64,000 nt of DNA from Chryseobacterium gleum (GCF_900636535.1 NZ_LR134289.1:1612001-1676000), one strand, 5' to 3'. Shown: positions 52,803-61,976, numbered from the stretch's first letter. Translations and numbers: made by a program. Notes: a model not told the origin generated them from the sequence alone.

Positions 52803-54869
52803 TTATTTAAATTTTTTCTTAAAACTGAATTTAAGTCTGTTCATCAGGCCTGGTTCGATAATATCAATTCCCAAACCGTAATTACTGTCGGCAATGGTAT
52901 GATGATCTGTTCTGAACTGTTCAAACTCATTCTGAGGAATTTCAATATTAATCAGAGGACTATATTCTATATACACGCTTGCTCCGTTCTTATGTACTTT
53001 TTTACGACTTTTATAATCAAAATACGGATTAGAAATAGTGCTTTCCTGAATCGTATATTTTTCTTCAGTATCAATTTTATGATCTGTATGCAGGTTGATC
53101 TCGTATTTCTCGCTGTCGAAATTATGCCAGAATGGTAAATCTTTATGCATGAAATCCCTCGCACTTGCCTTCACCACATTTCTGTCAAAATACATCAGGA
53201 AACGATTCTTTTGAGGATCTACAAAATAAGGATTCTCAATAACAGCAGAATATTGAATTCTGACTTCATTCAGCTTCTTATCATCACTTACCACATCAAT
53301 AGCTGCATCTTTAAACACATCCCGTACATCCGTACCATTCCTGTCTCCTGAATAGTTAAGCGCATAGAAAAGGAAACTGTTCCAGCTGTCAATAATTTCC
53401 CTTTTATTCGTACTCTTAAAATACCTTCTCATCGCATTGGCTCTGTTTCCTTTGTAAGTGGTTGACAAAGTAAGTTTTCCGGTATTGCCCTGTGCACTGA
53501 AATCTACTTTTTCATCGATACAGAAATAAGGGAATTTATAAGGTTTTCTTACCTGCAGTTCCTGATCTTTTTTCACTTCCAGATAATGCATAAAATATAT
53601 GAATCCGCGGTTTTCTATCAATCCGAATTCATCACGGATAGTGGCATCAATAAAATATTCCTGTCCTTTGTAATTTACTTTTACCACCACGTGATTAAAG
53701 CTTAATAACGATGGAAGATAATACTTGATATAATAATCTGTGTTGAAATTCACCAGTACAACAGAAGCTTCAACGCCGATATAATCAAGAATCACTTTCA
53801 ATAAAACCGATTTTGCCTTACAATCTCCTTGCTTGTTTTCATAAGTTATTGAAGGTTCCTGTGGCTTATGCCCGTTCATCTCATCTGCATTGAAGATATA
53901 ATAAATATGATTCTGAACATACTCTATGGCAAACTGAAGTTTTTCGTCCTGATCGGCAATGGCATCCAGTTTTTCAACAAGATTCGGAGCAAAATCCTTT
54001 AGGGAAGCTTTATTGAAAATTTCCTCATAGAAAGGGACAATATAATTAGACAGATCTTTCCAGTTGCTTTCTGTAGCAAAATCCACATAAGGAAAAATCT
54101 CACGTCCTGAATCTACAGGATTGATATAATTCTGTTCTTCAATAACGAAGCGTTCTCCTTTTTTCAGATGGTTTACTTGCGGCTCAAGGACATTGCCTTG
54201 TTCGTCTCTGAAGAAAGTTTTTTTGTAAGCAATTGTCTGTTCACGTTCATTGATGAAGGTAAATTTAAAACTTCCGTAAGCCCAGTAATTATCAGGACTT
54301 ACCCAGACGTATTTAGAGAATTCCTTTCTCAGGAAATCACGATCAGTAAATTCTTTAATCCTTGAATCCTCTAAAATGAGTATATCATACAATCTCAGAT
54401 CTTTAATGGTAATATTGATCTTTTTATTACTGCTCAGAACACCTCCGCTGCTCTGGTTTTCACTGTCAAGGACTTTGATTTTCGTATCCGGAATCTTATC
54501 AATCAGCACCCCGTCTCTCAGAACGCTGATTCTGTGGATCTGGTATACTTCGTTTTCTTCCACAATAACATCAGAAACAGAGGCTCTTTCCAGATTTCCG
54601 GGTTCATTCAGCGTATAGGCCATGCAGACATATTCACTGTTTTCCGTATTGCTTGTATAGTATTTTTTATCCAGAAAATAGCAGTAATCCCTGCCCTCAT
54701 CAATTTGTTTTCTGGCAAATTCTGAATCTTTGATCCGACTTATGATTTCCTCATCTCCGATATTTCCTGCCCATATTTCAGGTTTTTGAATCCTGTAATT
54801 TTCAACTTGCATTTGATTATCCATATTCATTATAAGAATTATATTTTGGTTAGTGTTTAAGAAATTCAA
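52803..54869 (-). CDS. DUF3857 and transglutaminase-like domain protein
   Basis: This 688-residue protein has a DUF3857 beta domain in the N-terminal half and a transglutaminase-like core around residues 310-430. Its catalytic triad is visible as Cys in ENKQGDCKAKSVLL, His in LLSFNHVVVKV and Asp in EYFIDATIRD. A C-terminal beta domain follows. No signal peptide is obvious at the annotated start. An internal ATG about 14 residues in (MNMDNQMQVENY) may be the true start. Proteins with this architecture are common in Bacteroidota and of unknown role, possibly acting on peptides or amide bonds. Confidence 0.8.
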   Translation of the reverse strand: MNFLNTNQNIILIMNMDNQMQVENYRIQKPEIWAGNIGDEEIISRIKDSEFARKQIDEGRDYCYFLDKKYYTSNTENSEYVCMAYTLNEPGNLERASVSDVIVEENEVYQIHRISVLRDGVLIDKIPDTKIKVLDSENQSSGGVLSSNKKINITIKDLRLYDILILEDSRIKEFTDRDFLRKEFSKYVWVSPDNYWAYGSFKFTFINEREQTIAYKKTFFRDEQGNVLEPQVNHLKKGERFVIEEQNYINPVDSGREIFPYVDFATESNWKDLSNYIVPFYEEIFNKASLKDFAPNLVEKLDAIADQDEKLQFAIEYVQNHIYYIFNADEMNGHKPQEPSITYENKQGDCKAKSVLLKVILDYIGVEASVVLVNFNTDYYIKYYLPSLLSFNHVVVKVNYKGQEYFIDATIRDEFGLIENRGFIYFMHYLEVKKDQELQVRKPYKFPYFCIDEKVDFSAQGNTGKLTLSTTYKGNRANAMRRYFKSTNKREIIDSWNSFLFYALNYSGDRNGTDVRDVFKDAAIDVVSDDKKLNEVRIQYSAVIENPYFVDPQKNRFLMYFDRNVVKASARDFMHKDLPFWHNFDSEKYEINLHTDHKIDTEEKYTIQESTISNPYFDYKSRKKVHKNGASVYIEYSPLINIEIPQNEFEQFRTDHHTIADSNYGLGIDIIEPGLMNRLKFSFKKKFK

Positions 54870-54969
54870 ATTAAATGATTAAAAAAGTAAAAAACAATAG
54901 CAGAAGTACTACAAATTCAGTATTTATTTTCGGCATGGTAATTGCGACGTAAGGGGAAAAATCAAGTTT

Positions 54970-55584
54970 ATGAAAAGTATAGCAACAATTCTAAAAGGGG
55001 CAGCACCCGCATTAGCATTATTCGCAATGACGCAATGTACAACCACAACCAATGCATCCGCAGGTGATGAAAAAACATTCATTGTAGGACCGCAGACAGC
55101 AGACTGTACAGGCGTGGCTCCTATGAAATGTCTGCAGGTAAAAGAAAACGCTTCCGGAAACTGGACGAATTTCTACAGCAATATTGAAGGATTTACTTAT
55201 GAACCGGGCTATGAATATGTTTTAAAAGTAAAAACAGAAAAAATTGCTAATCCGCCAGCTGATGGATCATCTATAAAATATACATTGCTAAAACAGGTTT
55301 CTAAAACGAAAAAAACAGCGGTGGCAGCCAATGAAAAAACACTTATCGTAGGACCCCAAACCGTAGATTGTTCTGCAGGAGCAGGTCGTATGAAATGTCT
55401 GCAGGTAAAAGAGAATGATTCTGAAAACTGGACAAACTTCTACAGTAGTATTGAAGGATTCACCTATGAGCCAGGTTATGAATATGTTTTAAAAGTGAAA
55501 ACAGAAAAAATTGAAAATCCGCCGGCTGATGCTTCTTCTATCAGATACACACTGGTAGAACAGGTTTCTAAAACGAAGAAATAA
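54970..55584 (+). CDS. Lipoprotein with two tandem DUF4377 domains
   Basis: This 204-residue protein has a lipoprotein signal with lipobox LFAMTQC. Two nearly identical domains follow, about residues 34-116 and 122-204. Each starts EKT-[FL]-IVGPQT and contains MKCLQVKEN, GFTYEPGYEYVLKVKTEKI and a QVSKTKK end. Each has two cysteines. This is the DUF4377 module, found in surface lipoproteins and some protease-inhibitor-like proteins. The close identity shows a recent internal duplication. The domain's function is not known. Confidence 0.85.
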   Translation: MKSIATILKGAAPALALFAMTQCTTTTNASAGDEKTFIVGPQTADCTGVAPMKCLQVKENASGNWTNFYSNIEGFTYEPGYEYVLKVKTEKIANPPADGSSIKYTLLKQVSKTKKTAVAANEKTLIVGPQTVDCSAGAGRMKCLQVKENDSENWTNFYSSIEGFTYEPGYEYVLKVKTEKIENPPADASSIRYTLVEQVSKTKK

Positions 55585-55589
55585 TAACA

Positions 55590-55622
55590 AAAAACGCTTC
55601 TGAAATTCAGAAGCGTTTTTTT
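55590..55622. terminator. Terminator after the DUF4377 lipoprotein gene
   Basis: ACGCTTCTGAA pairs perfectly with TTCAGAAGCGT around a central A and is followed by a run of seven T. A run of A upstream allows use on the minus strand too. Confidence 0.9.
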
Positions 55623-55726
55623 ATTGCGGAAGCTGAAGAATGAAGCCTGAAATTATTTTGACAATCACGGAAATTTTCCATGAATTCATTTTTTCAGGTT
55701 CATTTACGCTTCTTTTTTCTTTAATT

Positions 55727-56665
55727 TTAAAAACCTGATTCTTTTTGAGGAGGTTCAGGGTATTTTCCTTTTGTAGCTTCTCCCACTGTGTTGGCAGTTG
55801 TCATAGCCACCACAAGATCATTCAGCATTCCGCTGGCTGCAGTGGGCGAATTCGGAAGAAGTACCAGATTGCTTCTGTTACTTGCTCCTACGGAATGTAA
55901 AGTATCATAATGCTGTGTGACCACAATAAGCGCTGATGCTTCATGAGAGTTGATATCTACATTATTCAGCATTCTAACAGATTCTTCAAGCCCTTTTGCA
56001 ATTTCCCGTCTTTGGTCGGCAATCCCCTGCCCCTGAAGCTTTTTAGATTCTGCCTCTGCTTTTGCAACGGCTACAATACGGATTCTTTGGGCTTCAGATT
56101 CATATTCTGCAGCGGTTTTTTCTCTTTCCGCAGCATTAATTCTGTTCATCGCATGTTTTACCTGCTCATCCGGATCAATATCTGTTACCAAAGCCTTGAT
56201 AATATCATAACCATAACTGTTCATGGCTTCCTGAAGCTCGCTCTTTACTGCGACTGCAATATCATCTTTTCTTACAAAAACATCATCCAGTTTCAGTTTA
56301 GGAACTTCCGCACGCACTACATCGAACACAAATGAGGTAATCTGGTTTTCAGGATTTTCCAAACGGTAATAAGCATCTCCCACCTGGTTTCTGATCACCT
56401 GATACTGAACGGAAATTTTCATTTTAATAAAAACATTATCCAATGTTTTGGTATCAATCATTACATCCAGCTGCTGGATTCTCAGATTCAGTCTTTTAGC
56501 GATCTGATCTATGATTGGCAGTTTAAGATGAAGACCGGAATGTTTTACAGCCTGAAATTTCCCGAAGCGTTCAATAATCGCTGCTGTTTCCTGCTTAACC
56601 ACAAAAAACGAAGCGAACAAAATGATAAGCCCGAAGAAAATAACGGGCGCTAAGTATATACCCAT
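55727..56665 (-). CDS. SPFH/band-7 (stomatin-like) membrane protein
   Basis: This 312-residue protein has an N-terminal membrane segment (VIFFGLIILFASFFVV) followed by the SPFH domain: KQETAAIIERFGKFQAVKHSG, then RIQQLDVMIDTKTLDNVF and VQYQVI. An alanine- and glutamate-rich coiled coil (MNRINAAEREKTAAEYESEA) follows, and the C-terminus is Pro/Glu-rich. Such proteins form large membrane-bound oligomers and often influence membrane proteases or microdomains. Here there is no adjacent NfeD gene, which usually accompanies one subgroup. It is transcribed away from the Crp-like regulator. Confidence 0.9.
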   Translation of the reverse strand: MGIYLAPVIFFGLIILFASFFVVKQETAAIIERFGKFQAVKHSGLHLKLPIIDQIAKRLNLRIQQLDVMIDTKTLDNVFIKMKISVQYQVIRNQVGDAYYRLENPENQITSFVFDVVRAEVPKLKLDDVFVRKDDIAVAVKSELQEAMNSYGYDIIKALVTDIDPDEQVKHAMNRINAAEREKTAAEYESEAQRIRIVAVAKAEAESKKLQGQGIADQRREIAKGLEESVRMLNNVDINSHEASALIVVTQHYDTLHSVGASNRSNLVLLPNSPTAASGMLNDLVVAMTTANTVGEATKGKYPEPPQKESGF

Positions 56666-56829
56666 AGTTTTTAATTTTTTAATATGTCGTTATAAATCGT
56701 GTTTTGTTAAAACAATTTACCTGTGCTGTTTAAATATAGGAAAAATTAATTTAAGCCTTAAAGCCTCGTTTACCGGAAATCATGTAGAATTATTCACAAC
56801 ATTTAAATTAAAATGATCCTGAAAAAACT

Positions 56830-56837
56830 TACTTTTG
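56830..56837 (+). promoter_or_regulatory. -7 box of the Crp-like regulator promoter
   Basis: TACTTTTG matches TAnnTTTG. It lies inside the upstream in-frame extension that begins at 56813, so transcription would start at about 56844. This supports the ATG at 56855 as the real start. Confidence 0.5.
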
Positions 56838-56854
56838 ATTATTCATTATACATC

Positions 56855-57427
56855 ATGGTCAATTCTAAAGAAATATTAAAAGATCACATCTCTAAATTCA
56901 CTTCTCTTACTGATGAACAACTTGACTATGTTTTCGGACATTTTGATCTGATTACTTTAAAGAAAGGGCAAAGTCTTATTTCGGAAGGCGATTTCGTGAA
57001 TCATGAATATTTTGTTCTGGAAGGCTGTTTGAAAGCATTTTATCTTAATGACAATATGAAAATGTTTATTCTTCAGTTTGCCATGCCGACGTGGTGGGTA
57101 ACGGATTTTGATGCTCTTTACAATAAAACAAGGGCTACCATTAATGTAGACTGCATTACAAATGCAGCAATTTTGTCCATTTCCAATGAGGACAGGGAAA
57201 AAATCTGTAAAGAAATTCATCAGGTTGAACATTTTTTCAGATGGCGGACCAATAAAGGGTATGTAGCTGCACAGAAACGCCTTCTTTCTTTTATGAATAA
57301 TGATGCCAAATTCAGATACCAGGAGCTTTTATCTATGTATCCCCAACTTTATAATCTGGTTCCGAAACACCTCATAGCTTCATATCTGGGAGTGACGAGA
57401 GAAACTTTGAGCAGGCTTCATCAATAA
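56855..57427 (+). CDS. Crp/Fnr-family cyclic-nucleotide-binding regulator
   Basis: From ATG 56855 the protein has 190 residues. The N-terminal cupin fold includes FDLITLKKGQSLISEGDFVNHEYFVLEGCLKAFY, the core of the cNMP-binding domain. A dimerisation helix follows, and the C-terminal winged helix reads LIASYLGVTRETLSRLHQ. It lacks the four cysteines of Fnr, so it does not look like an oxygen sensor. It precedes the co-oriented YceI, tautomerase, SDR-like, NTF2-like and nitronate monooxygenase genes, which it may control. An extension to 56813 is disfavoured because the -7 box lies inside it. Confidence 0.85.
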   Translation: MVNSKEILKDHISKFTSLTDEQLDYVFGHFDLITLKKGQSLISEGDFVNHEYFVLEGCLKAFYLNDNMKMFILQFAMPTWWVTDFDALYNKTRATINVDCITNAAILSISNEDREKICKEIHQVEHFFRWRTNKGYVAAQKRLLSFMNNDAKFRYQELLSMYPQLYNLVPKHLIASYLGVTRETLSRLHQ

Positions 57428-57535
57428 TCTGCAGCTTTTTATATTGTTTATTCTCATCTTCATTTTGTGAGGTACATCACGTAAATATTTCTTTCGGTGA
57501 GCTGAACTTTGTATCCATATTTAAACCCAATAAAA

Positions 57536-58069
57536 ATGGATACAAAAATTTTTAAAGTCAATACCGAAAACAGTACTATCGACTGGATCGGAAGAAAAGT
57601 TACAGGAGCTCATAACGGTACAATCCGCATAAAAGAAGGCAATTTCATATTTGAAAACCAAAAACTTCAGTCCGGAAAGTTCATCATTGATACCCGCTCC
57701 ATCAAAATCCTTGACATTGAGGATAATGAAACCAATAGACAGTTTGCCAACCACCTGGCTTCTGATGATTTCTTCAATGTTGAACAGTTTCCTGAAGCTT
57801 CATTTGAAATTACTCATGCAGAACCTGGTGATGAGAATTTTTATTACGTACAAGGACATCTTACCATCAAAGGTATTACTCAACCTATCGACACCAGCCT
57901 TCATATTGTAACAACAGATAATGCCGCTGTTCTAAAAACCAGACTTGTAGTAGACAGAACAAAATTCAATATCAGATTCAGGTCCTCTAACTTCTTTACC
58001 AATCTGGGTGATACGTTGATCTACAACAACTTTGATTTAAACATTCATCTTATTGCGGAAGCTTATTAA
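57536..58069 (+). CDS. YceI-family lipocalin-like protein
   Basis: From ATG 57536 the protein has 177 residues and no signal peptide, unlike many YceI proteins. The opening FKVNTENSTIDWIGRKVTGAHNGTI is the family hallmark, and GHLTIKGITQPIDTSLHI is the second conserved motif. YceI folds into a lipocalin-like barrel that binds isoprenoid-type lipids in known structures. The gene starts the likely operon running to the nitronate monooxygenase. Absence of a signal suggests a cytoplasmic role. TTG at 57509 is an unlikely start. Confidence 0.88.
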   Translation: MDTKIFKVNTENSTIDWIGRKVTGAHNGTIRIKEGNFIFENQKLQSGKFIIDTRSIKILDIEDNETNRQFANHLASDDFFNVEQFPEASFEITHAEPGDENFYYVQGHLTIKGITQPIDTSLHIVTTDNAAVLKTRLVVDRTKFNIRFRSSNFFTNLGDTLIYNNFDLNIHLIAEAY

Positions 58070-58095
58070 TTCAATAACTCTAAAAATTTACCATC

Positions 58096-58314
58096 ATGCC
58101 ATTCATCAAAGTCGATGTGCTTCGCGAAGACCTTAACCGCGAAACAAAACAACAGTTAATCAGAAAAATCAGTGAAGCTGTAACCTCAGTTTTGAATAAA
58201 GATCCTCATTTGACACATATTGTTATCAATGAGATTGAAGACGATAACTGGGGGTATGCAGGAGAACAGGTTTCTGTATTAAAAGAACAAGGATTTTCAA
58301 CAGTCAAAAAATAA
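58096..58314 (+). CDS. 4-oxalocrotonate tautomerase-family protein
   Basis: This 72-residue protein begins MPFIKVDVLREDL. After removal of methionine, Pro1 is the catalytic base of the tautomerase superfamily. The rest (KQQLIRKISEAVTSVLNKDP and HIVINEIEDDNWGYAGE) fits the beta-alpha-beta fold of small 4-OT proteins, which form hexamers. It has a few more residues than the 62 of classic 4-OT. It lies 26 bases after YceI and 7 bases before the SDR-like gene. The substrate is unknown and probably a small keto-enol acid. Confidence 0.9.
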   Translation: MPFIKVDVLREDLNRETKQQLIRKISEAVTSVLNKDPHLTHIVINEIEDDNWGYAGEQVSVLKEQGFSTVKK

Positions 58315-58321
58315 ATCAGCA

Positions 58322-59056
58322 ATGAAAAAACAAACCGTAATCGTAACAGGAGCCTCTTCAGGAATAGGATTGGAAACTGCCCGGTATTTTTTAAATCAAG
58401 GAGATAACGTGGTCATTAATTCACAAACGGCAGTCAAATTAGAGAAAGTGTATCATGAACTGGGAGCCGCAGAAAATCTCGCAATGGTTGCCGGAAATGT
58501 TTCGGATAAGACAACAGGAGAAGCGCTGGTGAAAACAGCTTTAGAAAGATTCGGATCTGCTGATGTGCTCATCAACAACGCCGGAATCTACGAAAACAAA
58601 CCATTTCTGGAAGTTACTGAAGACTATCTGGACCGTTTTTTAAGCACCAATTTAAAAGGAACCTTCTTTACCACGCAGGCCGTCATTCCTCAAATGATCA
58701 GGCAAAAAGATGGTGTGGTGATCAATATAGGAACGCCATTAGTGTACCACGCCATTGCCCAATCTCCTTCTACGGCACCTATTTCGAGTAAGGGAGCTAT
58801 TCATGCACTGACATTGCAGCTTGCGGCAGAGTTTGGAATAGACAATATCAGGGTGAATACAGTTGCGCCGGGATTGATCAGGACTCCAATGCATGGTGCA
58901 GACCTAGATAACAATGCAGGAATACACCTCATCAACCGTATCGGGGAGCCTGAAGAAGTGGCTCAGATGATTTTTGCTATTGCTAAAAATAAATTAATCT
59001 CCGGGGCTATCATCAATGTTGACGGAGGGATGGGTGCCGGACATCATTTATCATGA
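58322..59056 (+). CDS. Short-chain dehydrogenase/reductase-like protein lacking the catalytic tyrosine
   Basis: This 244-residue protein has a Rossmann fold with TGASSGIG at residues 9-16 and INNAG at about 84-88. Asn110 and Lys157 of the catalytic tetrad are kept. The tyrosine expected four residues before Lys157 is proline (Pro153, in APISSKG), and the expected serine region reads NIGTPL. The family YxxxK motif is therefore broken, although the end (IRVNTVAPGLIRTPM and ISGAIINVDGGMG) is typical. It may bind nucleotide without the usual chemistry or use a different mechanism. It overlaps the next gene by four bases. Confidence 0.85.
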   Translation: MKKQTVIVTGASSGIGLETARYFLNQGDNVVINSQTAVKLEKVYHELGAAENLAMVAGNVSDKTTGEALVKTALERFGSADVLINNAGIYENKPFLEVTEDYLDRFLSTNLKGTFFTTQAVIPQMIRQKDGVVINIGTPLVYHAIAQSPSTAPISSKGAIHALTLQLAAEFGIDNIRVNTVAPGLIRTPMHGADLDNNAGIHLINRIGEPEEVAQMIFAIAKNKLISGAIINVDGGMGAGHHLS

Positions 59057-59505
59057 AACTATCATTAATTATAGCATGGCTGCTCAGCTTTCCGTTGAGC
59101 GGTCATGCACAAAATCTTAAGAATATGAAAACCATTCAGGCATCAGAAACCGAAATAAGAAATGTGATAGAGCATTATTATTTCAAAGGAATTTATAAAG
59201 GCGATACAGAACTTTTGAAAAAAGCTTTCTATAAAGATGCGCTGCTTTTCGGAGATATCAATGGAATTCCTTATTTCAAAACTGCAGAACAGTATATTGA
59301 AGGAGTCGGAAACCGCGTAAGTCCGGAAAAATCGGGAAAGGATTTTATAGCTGAAATTATTTCAGTTGATATCATCAATTCAATTGCTGTCGCGAAATTG
59401 CATGTAAAAATGTATGACTTCAATTATTATAATTTCATAACTTTCAATCATACAGAAGGGAAATGGCTCATTATTAACAAGACACTGACCCATGTACAAC
59501 CTTAA
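59053..59505 (+). CDS. Secreted NTF2-like (lumazine-binding type) protein
   Basis: This 150-residue protein has a signal peptide (LIIAWLLSFPLSGHAQ). The mature part is an NTF2-like fold: EIRNVIEHYYFKGIYKGDTE, then LLKKAFYKDALLFGD and INGIPYFKTAEQYIEGV, ending FNHTEGKWLIINKTLTH. This matches the putative lumazine-binding subgroup common in Bacteroidota. Such domains bind or isomerise small molecules, but most members are uncharacterised. Its start overlaps the SDR-like stop (ATGA), and its own end overlaps the upstream extension of the next gene. Confidence 0.82.
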   Translation: MKLSLIIAWLLSFPLSGHAQNLKNMKTIQASETEIRNVIEHYYFKGIYKGDTELLKKAFYKDALLFGDINGIPYFKTAEQYIEGVGNRVSPEKSGKDFIAEIISVDIINSIAVAKLHVKMYDFNYYNFITFNHTEGKWLIINKTLTHVQP

Positions 59506-59536
59506 TTCAATCTTTAATGTAGTAAACCGAAAAAAT

Positions 59537-60610
59537 ATGTGGAACAAAAATAGAATTACAGAATTAACCGGGATTGAATACCCTATCTTTCAAGGCCCTT
59601 TTGGCGGAGATTTTTCTACTGTTGAACTGACAACTACAGTGAGTAATCTTGGCGGACTTGGAGGTTTTGGAGCCTACACTATGTCACCCCATGAAATCTA
59701 TGACATTCACCATAAAATACAGTCGAAAACTGATAAACCATACAATCTTAATCTGTGGGTAAGCGATCATGATATCATTGACGAAAAACATACAAAAGAG
59801 CAATATCAGAAGGCTGTTGAAACTTTCAAACCTTATTTTGACCTTTTGGATATAGATATTCCGGCACCTCCACCCTCTTTTGAATCCAGATTTCAAAATC
59901 AGCTGGAAGTGATCTTTGACATCAAACCTAAAGTTTTCAGCTTTATGTTTGGGTTGCTGAATGAAAACATCATCGAAGATCTTCATCATCAAGGAACTGT
60001 TGTGTTGGGAAATGCGACCACGCTGGATGAAGCTGTTGCTTTGGAAAAAACCGGAGTAGATATTATCGTCGCCTCAGGATTTGAAAGCGGCGGCCACAGA
60101 CCTTCATTTCTGGACAGGTCTGAACTTTCTACAACGGGAACTTTTGCTTTAATTCAATTAATCCGGGATCGTGTAAAGATTCCTGTAGTTGCTGCCGGAG
60201 GAATCGCGGACAGCCATGGCATTGCAGGTGCTTTTCAGCTGGGAGCAGAAGCTGTGCAGATTGGAACGGCTTTTCTTGCAACTGAAGAATCCGGGGCACT
60301 ACCCTTTCACAAAGAACTGTTGTTTTCCGAAGCTGCAAAATCCACCACTCTTACCAGGGCGTACACAGGAAGATTAGGGCGCGGAATTACGACAAAAATC
60401 ACAAAGGATGTTTTGACTGCGACTGATAAAACATTGCCGTTTCCTTTGCAGGCTCAATTCATGGGAACCTTGAGAAAAGCTGCTTTAGAACAAGAGAAAA
60501 ATGATCTGGTATTTTTCTGGTCCGGCCAGATTGCTCCGGTTTTAAAGCATAAAAAAGCCTCCACCTTAATGAGATCATTAATCGAAGAGGCTTCTGAATT
60601 ATTAGAATAA
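59537..60610 (+). CDS. Nitronate monooxygenase (2-nitropropane dioxygenase type)
   Basis: From ATG 59537 the protein has 357 residues and starts RITELTGIEYPIFQGPFGG, the usual start of this FMN-dependent TIM-barrel family. Later motifs are GNATTLDEAVALEKTGVDII, then ASGFESGGHRPSF and PVVAAGGIADSHGIAGAFQL, with GAEAVQIGTAFLATEES binding the FMN phosphate. These enzymes oxidise alkyl nitronates such as propionate-3-nitronate to keto acids and nitrite. It is the last gene of the cluster that starts after the Crp-like regulator, which suggests a small redox or detoxification pathway. The upstream in-frame extension to 59492 is not supported. Confidence 0.9.
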   Translation: MWNKNRITELTGIEYPIFQGPFGGDFSTVELTTTVSNLGGLGGFGAYTMSPHEIYDIHHKIQSKTDKPYNLNLWVSDHDIIDEKHTKEQYQKAVETFKPYFDLLDIDIPAPPPSFESRFQNQLEVIFDIKPKVFSFMFGLLNENIIEDLHHQGTVVLGNATTLDEAVALEKTGVDIIVASGFESGGHRPSFLDRSELSTTGTFALIQLIRDRVKIPVVAAGGIADSHGIAGAFQLGAEAVQIGTAFLATEESGALPFHKELLFSEAAKSTTLTRAYTGRLGRGITTKITKDVLTATDKTLPFPLQAQFMGTLRKAALEQEKNDLVFFWSGQIAPVLKHKKASTLMRSLIEEASELLE

Positions 60611-60617
60611 ATAGATT

Positions 60618-61976
60618 TTACACGGTCATTCCGATGTCTATTCCTTTAATTTTTCTATACAGATCGGTAGCATAATTATCCGTCATGCCCGAAACGAAAT
60701 CAATAACTCCGAGAACTTTCTGGTAGTCGGTTCCGTTATCGTAAATAAACTGCTTTGGAATTAATTTCAAAGCTTTTTCGTCATAAGATTTTCTTTTTTC
60801 ATCAGACTTCAGAATGGAAGGAATAAAGTGATCCAGCAATTCATACATCACATTATAGCCTGCATTTTCAATTTCAACAACCGCTTTATGATTATAAATT
60901 TTTTCTACTGAAAAACTCTCAATGTCCTGAAGTGCCTTATTTTCTTTTTTATAGATGTCCAGTAAACCGTTGCCAAGATTTCCTTCAAGAATGGTTTCAA
61001 AGTTATGCTTATACATCTCAATTGATTTATTGATTAAGGCATTGATCACTTTTGCTCTTAAATATGAAATCTGTTCATTTTCATTGGAGATAGAGCTTAA
61101 TTTTGTCTCAATTCTCTGAATGTCATCGGTTTCAGATTTTACCAGCTCGAAAAATAAGTTTTTACAGTCTGCTGTTGAAACAATTCCCAGTCTGTGGGCA
61201 TCTTCCATGTCAATGATATTGTAGCAGATATCATCTGCTGCTTCTACCAGCCATACGAAAGGATGTCTTTTGAAAATATATGGTTCTTCACTTTCAGCAA
61301 TAAGCTGCGTTCCTTTGGCGATTTCCAGGAATATATCCTTTTCATTCTGGAAAAATCCGAATTTCTTCCTGTGAATGATTCCTTTTTTCTTAGCTACAGC
61401 CTCACACGGATATTTTGCAATGCTTGCCAGCGTTGAGAAAGTAAGCTGAATACCTCCTGCATCTTTCCCTTGCTGCTGCTGTGCCAGCACTCTGATCGCG
61501 TTGGCATTACCTTCAAAATTTACCAGATCTGCCCACTCTTTTTCATTGAACTTGGATTTCAGATCTTTTTCATTTCTTTCAAAATAACTTGCAATGGCAT
61601 CTTCCCCGGAATGTCCGAAAGCGGGGTTTCCCACATCATGGCATAAACATGCAGCAGCTATTACATTTCCTAAATTATGGAGATAAAAGTTCTTTGAATC
61701 CTCAGTCAGCTCATTTTTAAAATCTTCAGCAATAAATTCACCGACAATACTTCCTAAACTTCTTCCTACAGATGATACTTCCAGAGAATGCGTAAGTCTG
61801 TTGTGTACAAAAACACTGCCGGGAAGAGGAAAAACCTGAGTTTTATTCTGCAGTCTCCTGAAGGCAGAAGAGAAGATAATCCTATCGAAATCCCTTTGAA
61901 AATCAGTTCTTGAAGCTTTGGTCTGCGGATTGTTTCCTGTACGTTGATTGGTGAAAATGTGGTTTAAATTCATCAT
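60618..61976 (-). CDS. dgt: Deoxyguanosinetriphosphate triphosphohydrolase (dGTPase), HD family
   Basis: This 452-residue enzyme begins TDFQRDFDRIIFSSAFRRLQ, typical of dGTPases. The HD-domain metal ligands are visible in NRLTHSLEVSSVGRSLG and in AACLCHDVGNPAFGHSGED, with further aspartate in VEAADDICYNIIDMEDAHRL. It cleaves dGTP to deoxyguanosine and triphosphate, thereby influencing dNTP pools. Length fits the family (about 440-500). It is convergent with the nitronate monooxygenase gene, with only 7 bases between the stops. Confidence 0.92.
   Translation of the reverse strand: MMNLNHIFTNQRTGNNPQTKASRTDFQRDFDRIIFSSAFRRLQNKTQVFPLPGSVFVHNRLTHSLEVSSVGRSLGSIVGEFIAEDFKNELTEDSKNFYLHNLGNVIAAACLCHDVGNPAFGHSGEDAIASYFERNEKDLKSKFNEKEWADLVNFEGNANAIRVLAQQQQGKDAGGIQLTFSTLASIAKYPCEAVAKKKGIIHRKKFGFFQNEKDIFLEIAKGTQLIAESEEPYIFKRHPFVWLVEAADDICYNIIDMEDAHRLGIVSTADCKNLFFELVKSETDDIQRIETKLSSISNENEQISYLRAKVINALINKSIEMYKHNFETILEGNLGNGLLDIYKKENKALQDIESFSVEKIYNHKAVVEIENAGYNVMYELLDHFIPSILKSDEKRKSYDEKALKLIPKQFIYDNGTDYQKVLGVIDFVSGMTDNYATDLYRKIKGIDIGMTV

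Noticed and set aside
52899..53138. Plus-strand open frames within the DUF3857 gene and similar antisense frames elsewhere
   Set aside because: They lie opposite well-supported genes, lack recognisable domains and have composition set by the other strand.
56813..56854. Upstream start of the Crp-like regulator
   Set aside because: The predicted -7 box TACTTTTG lies inside this stretch, and the family alignment begins at the ATG at 56855.
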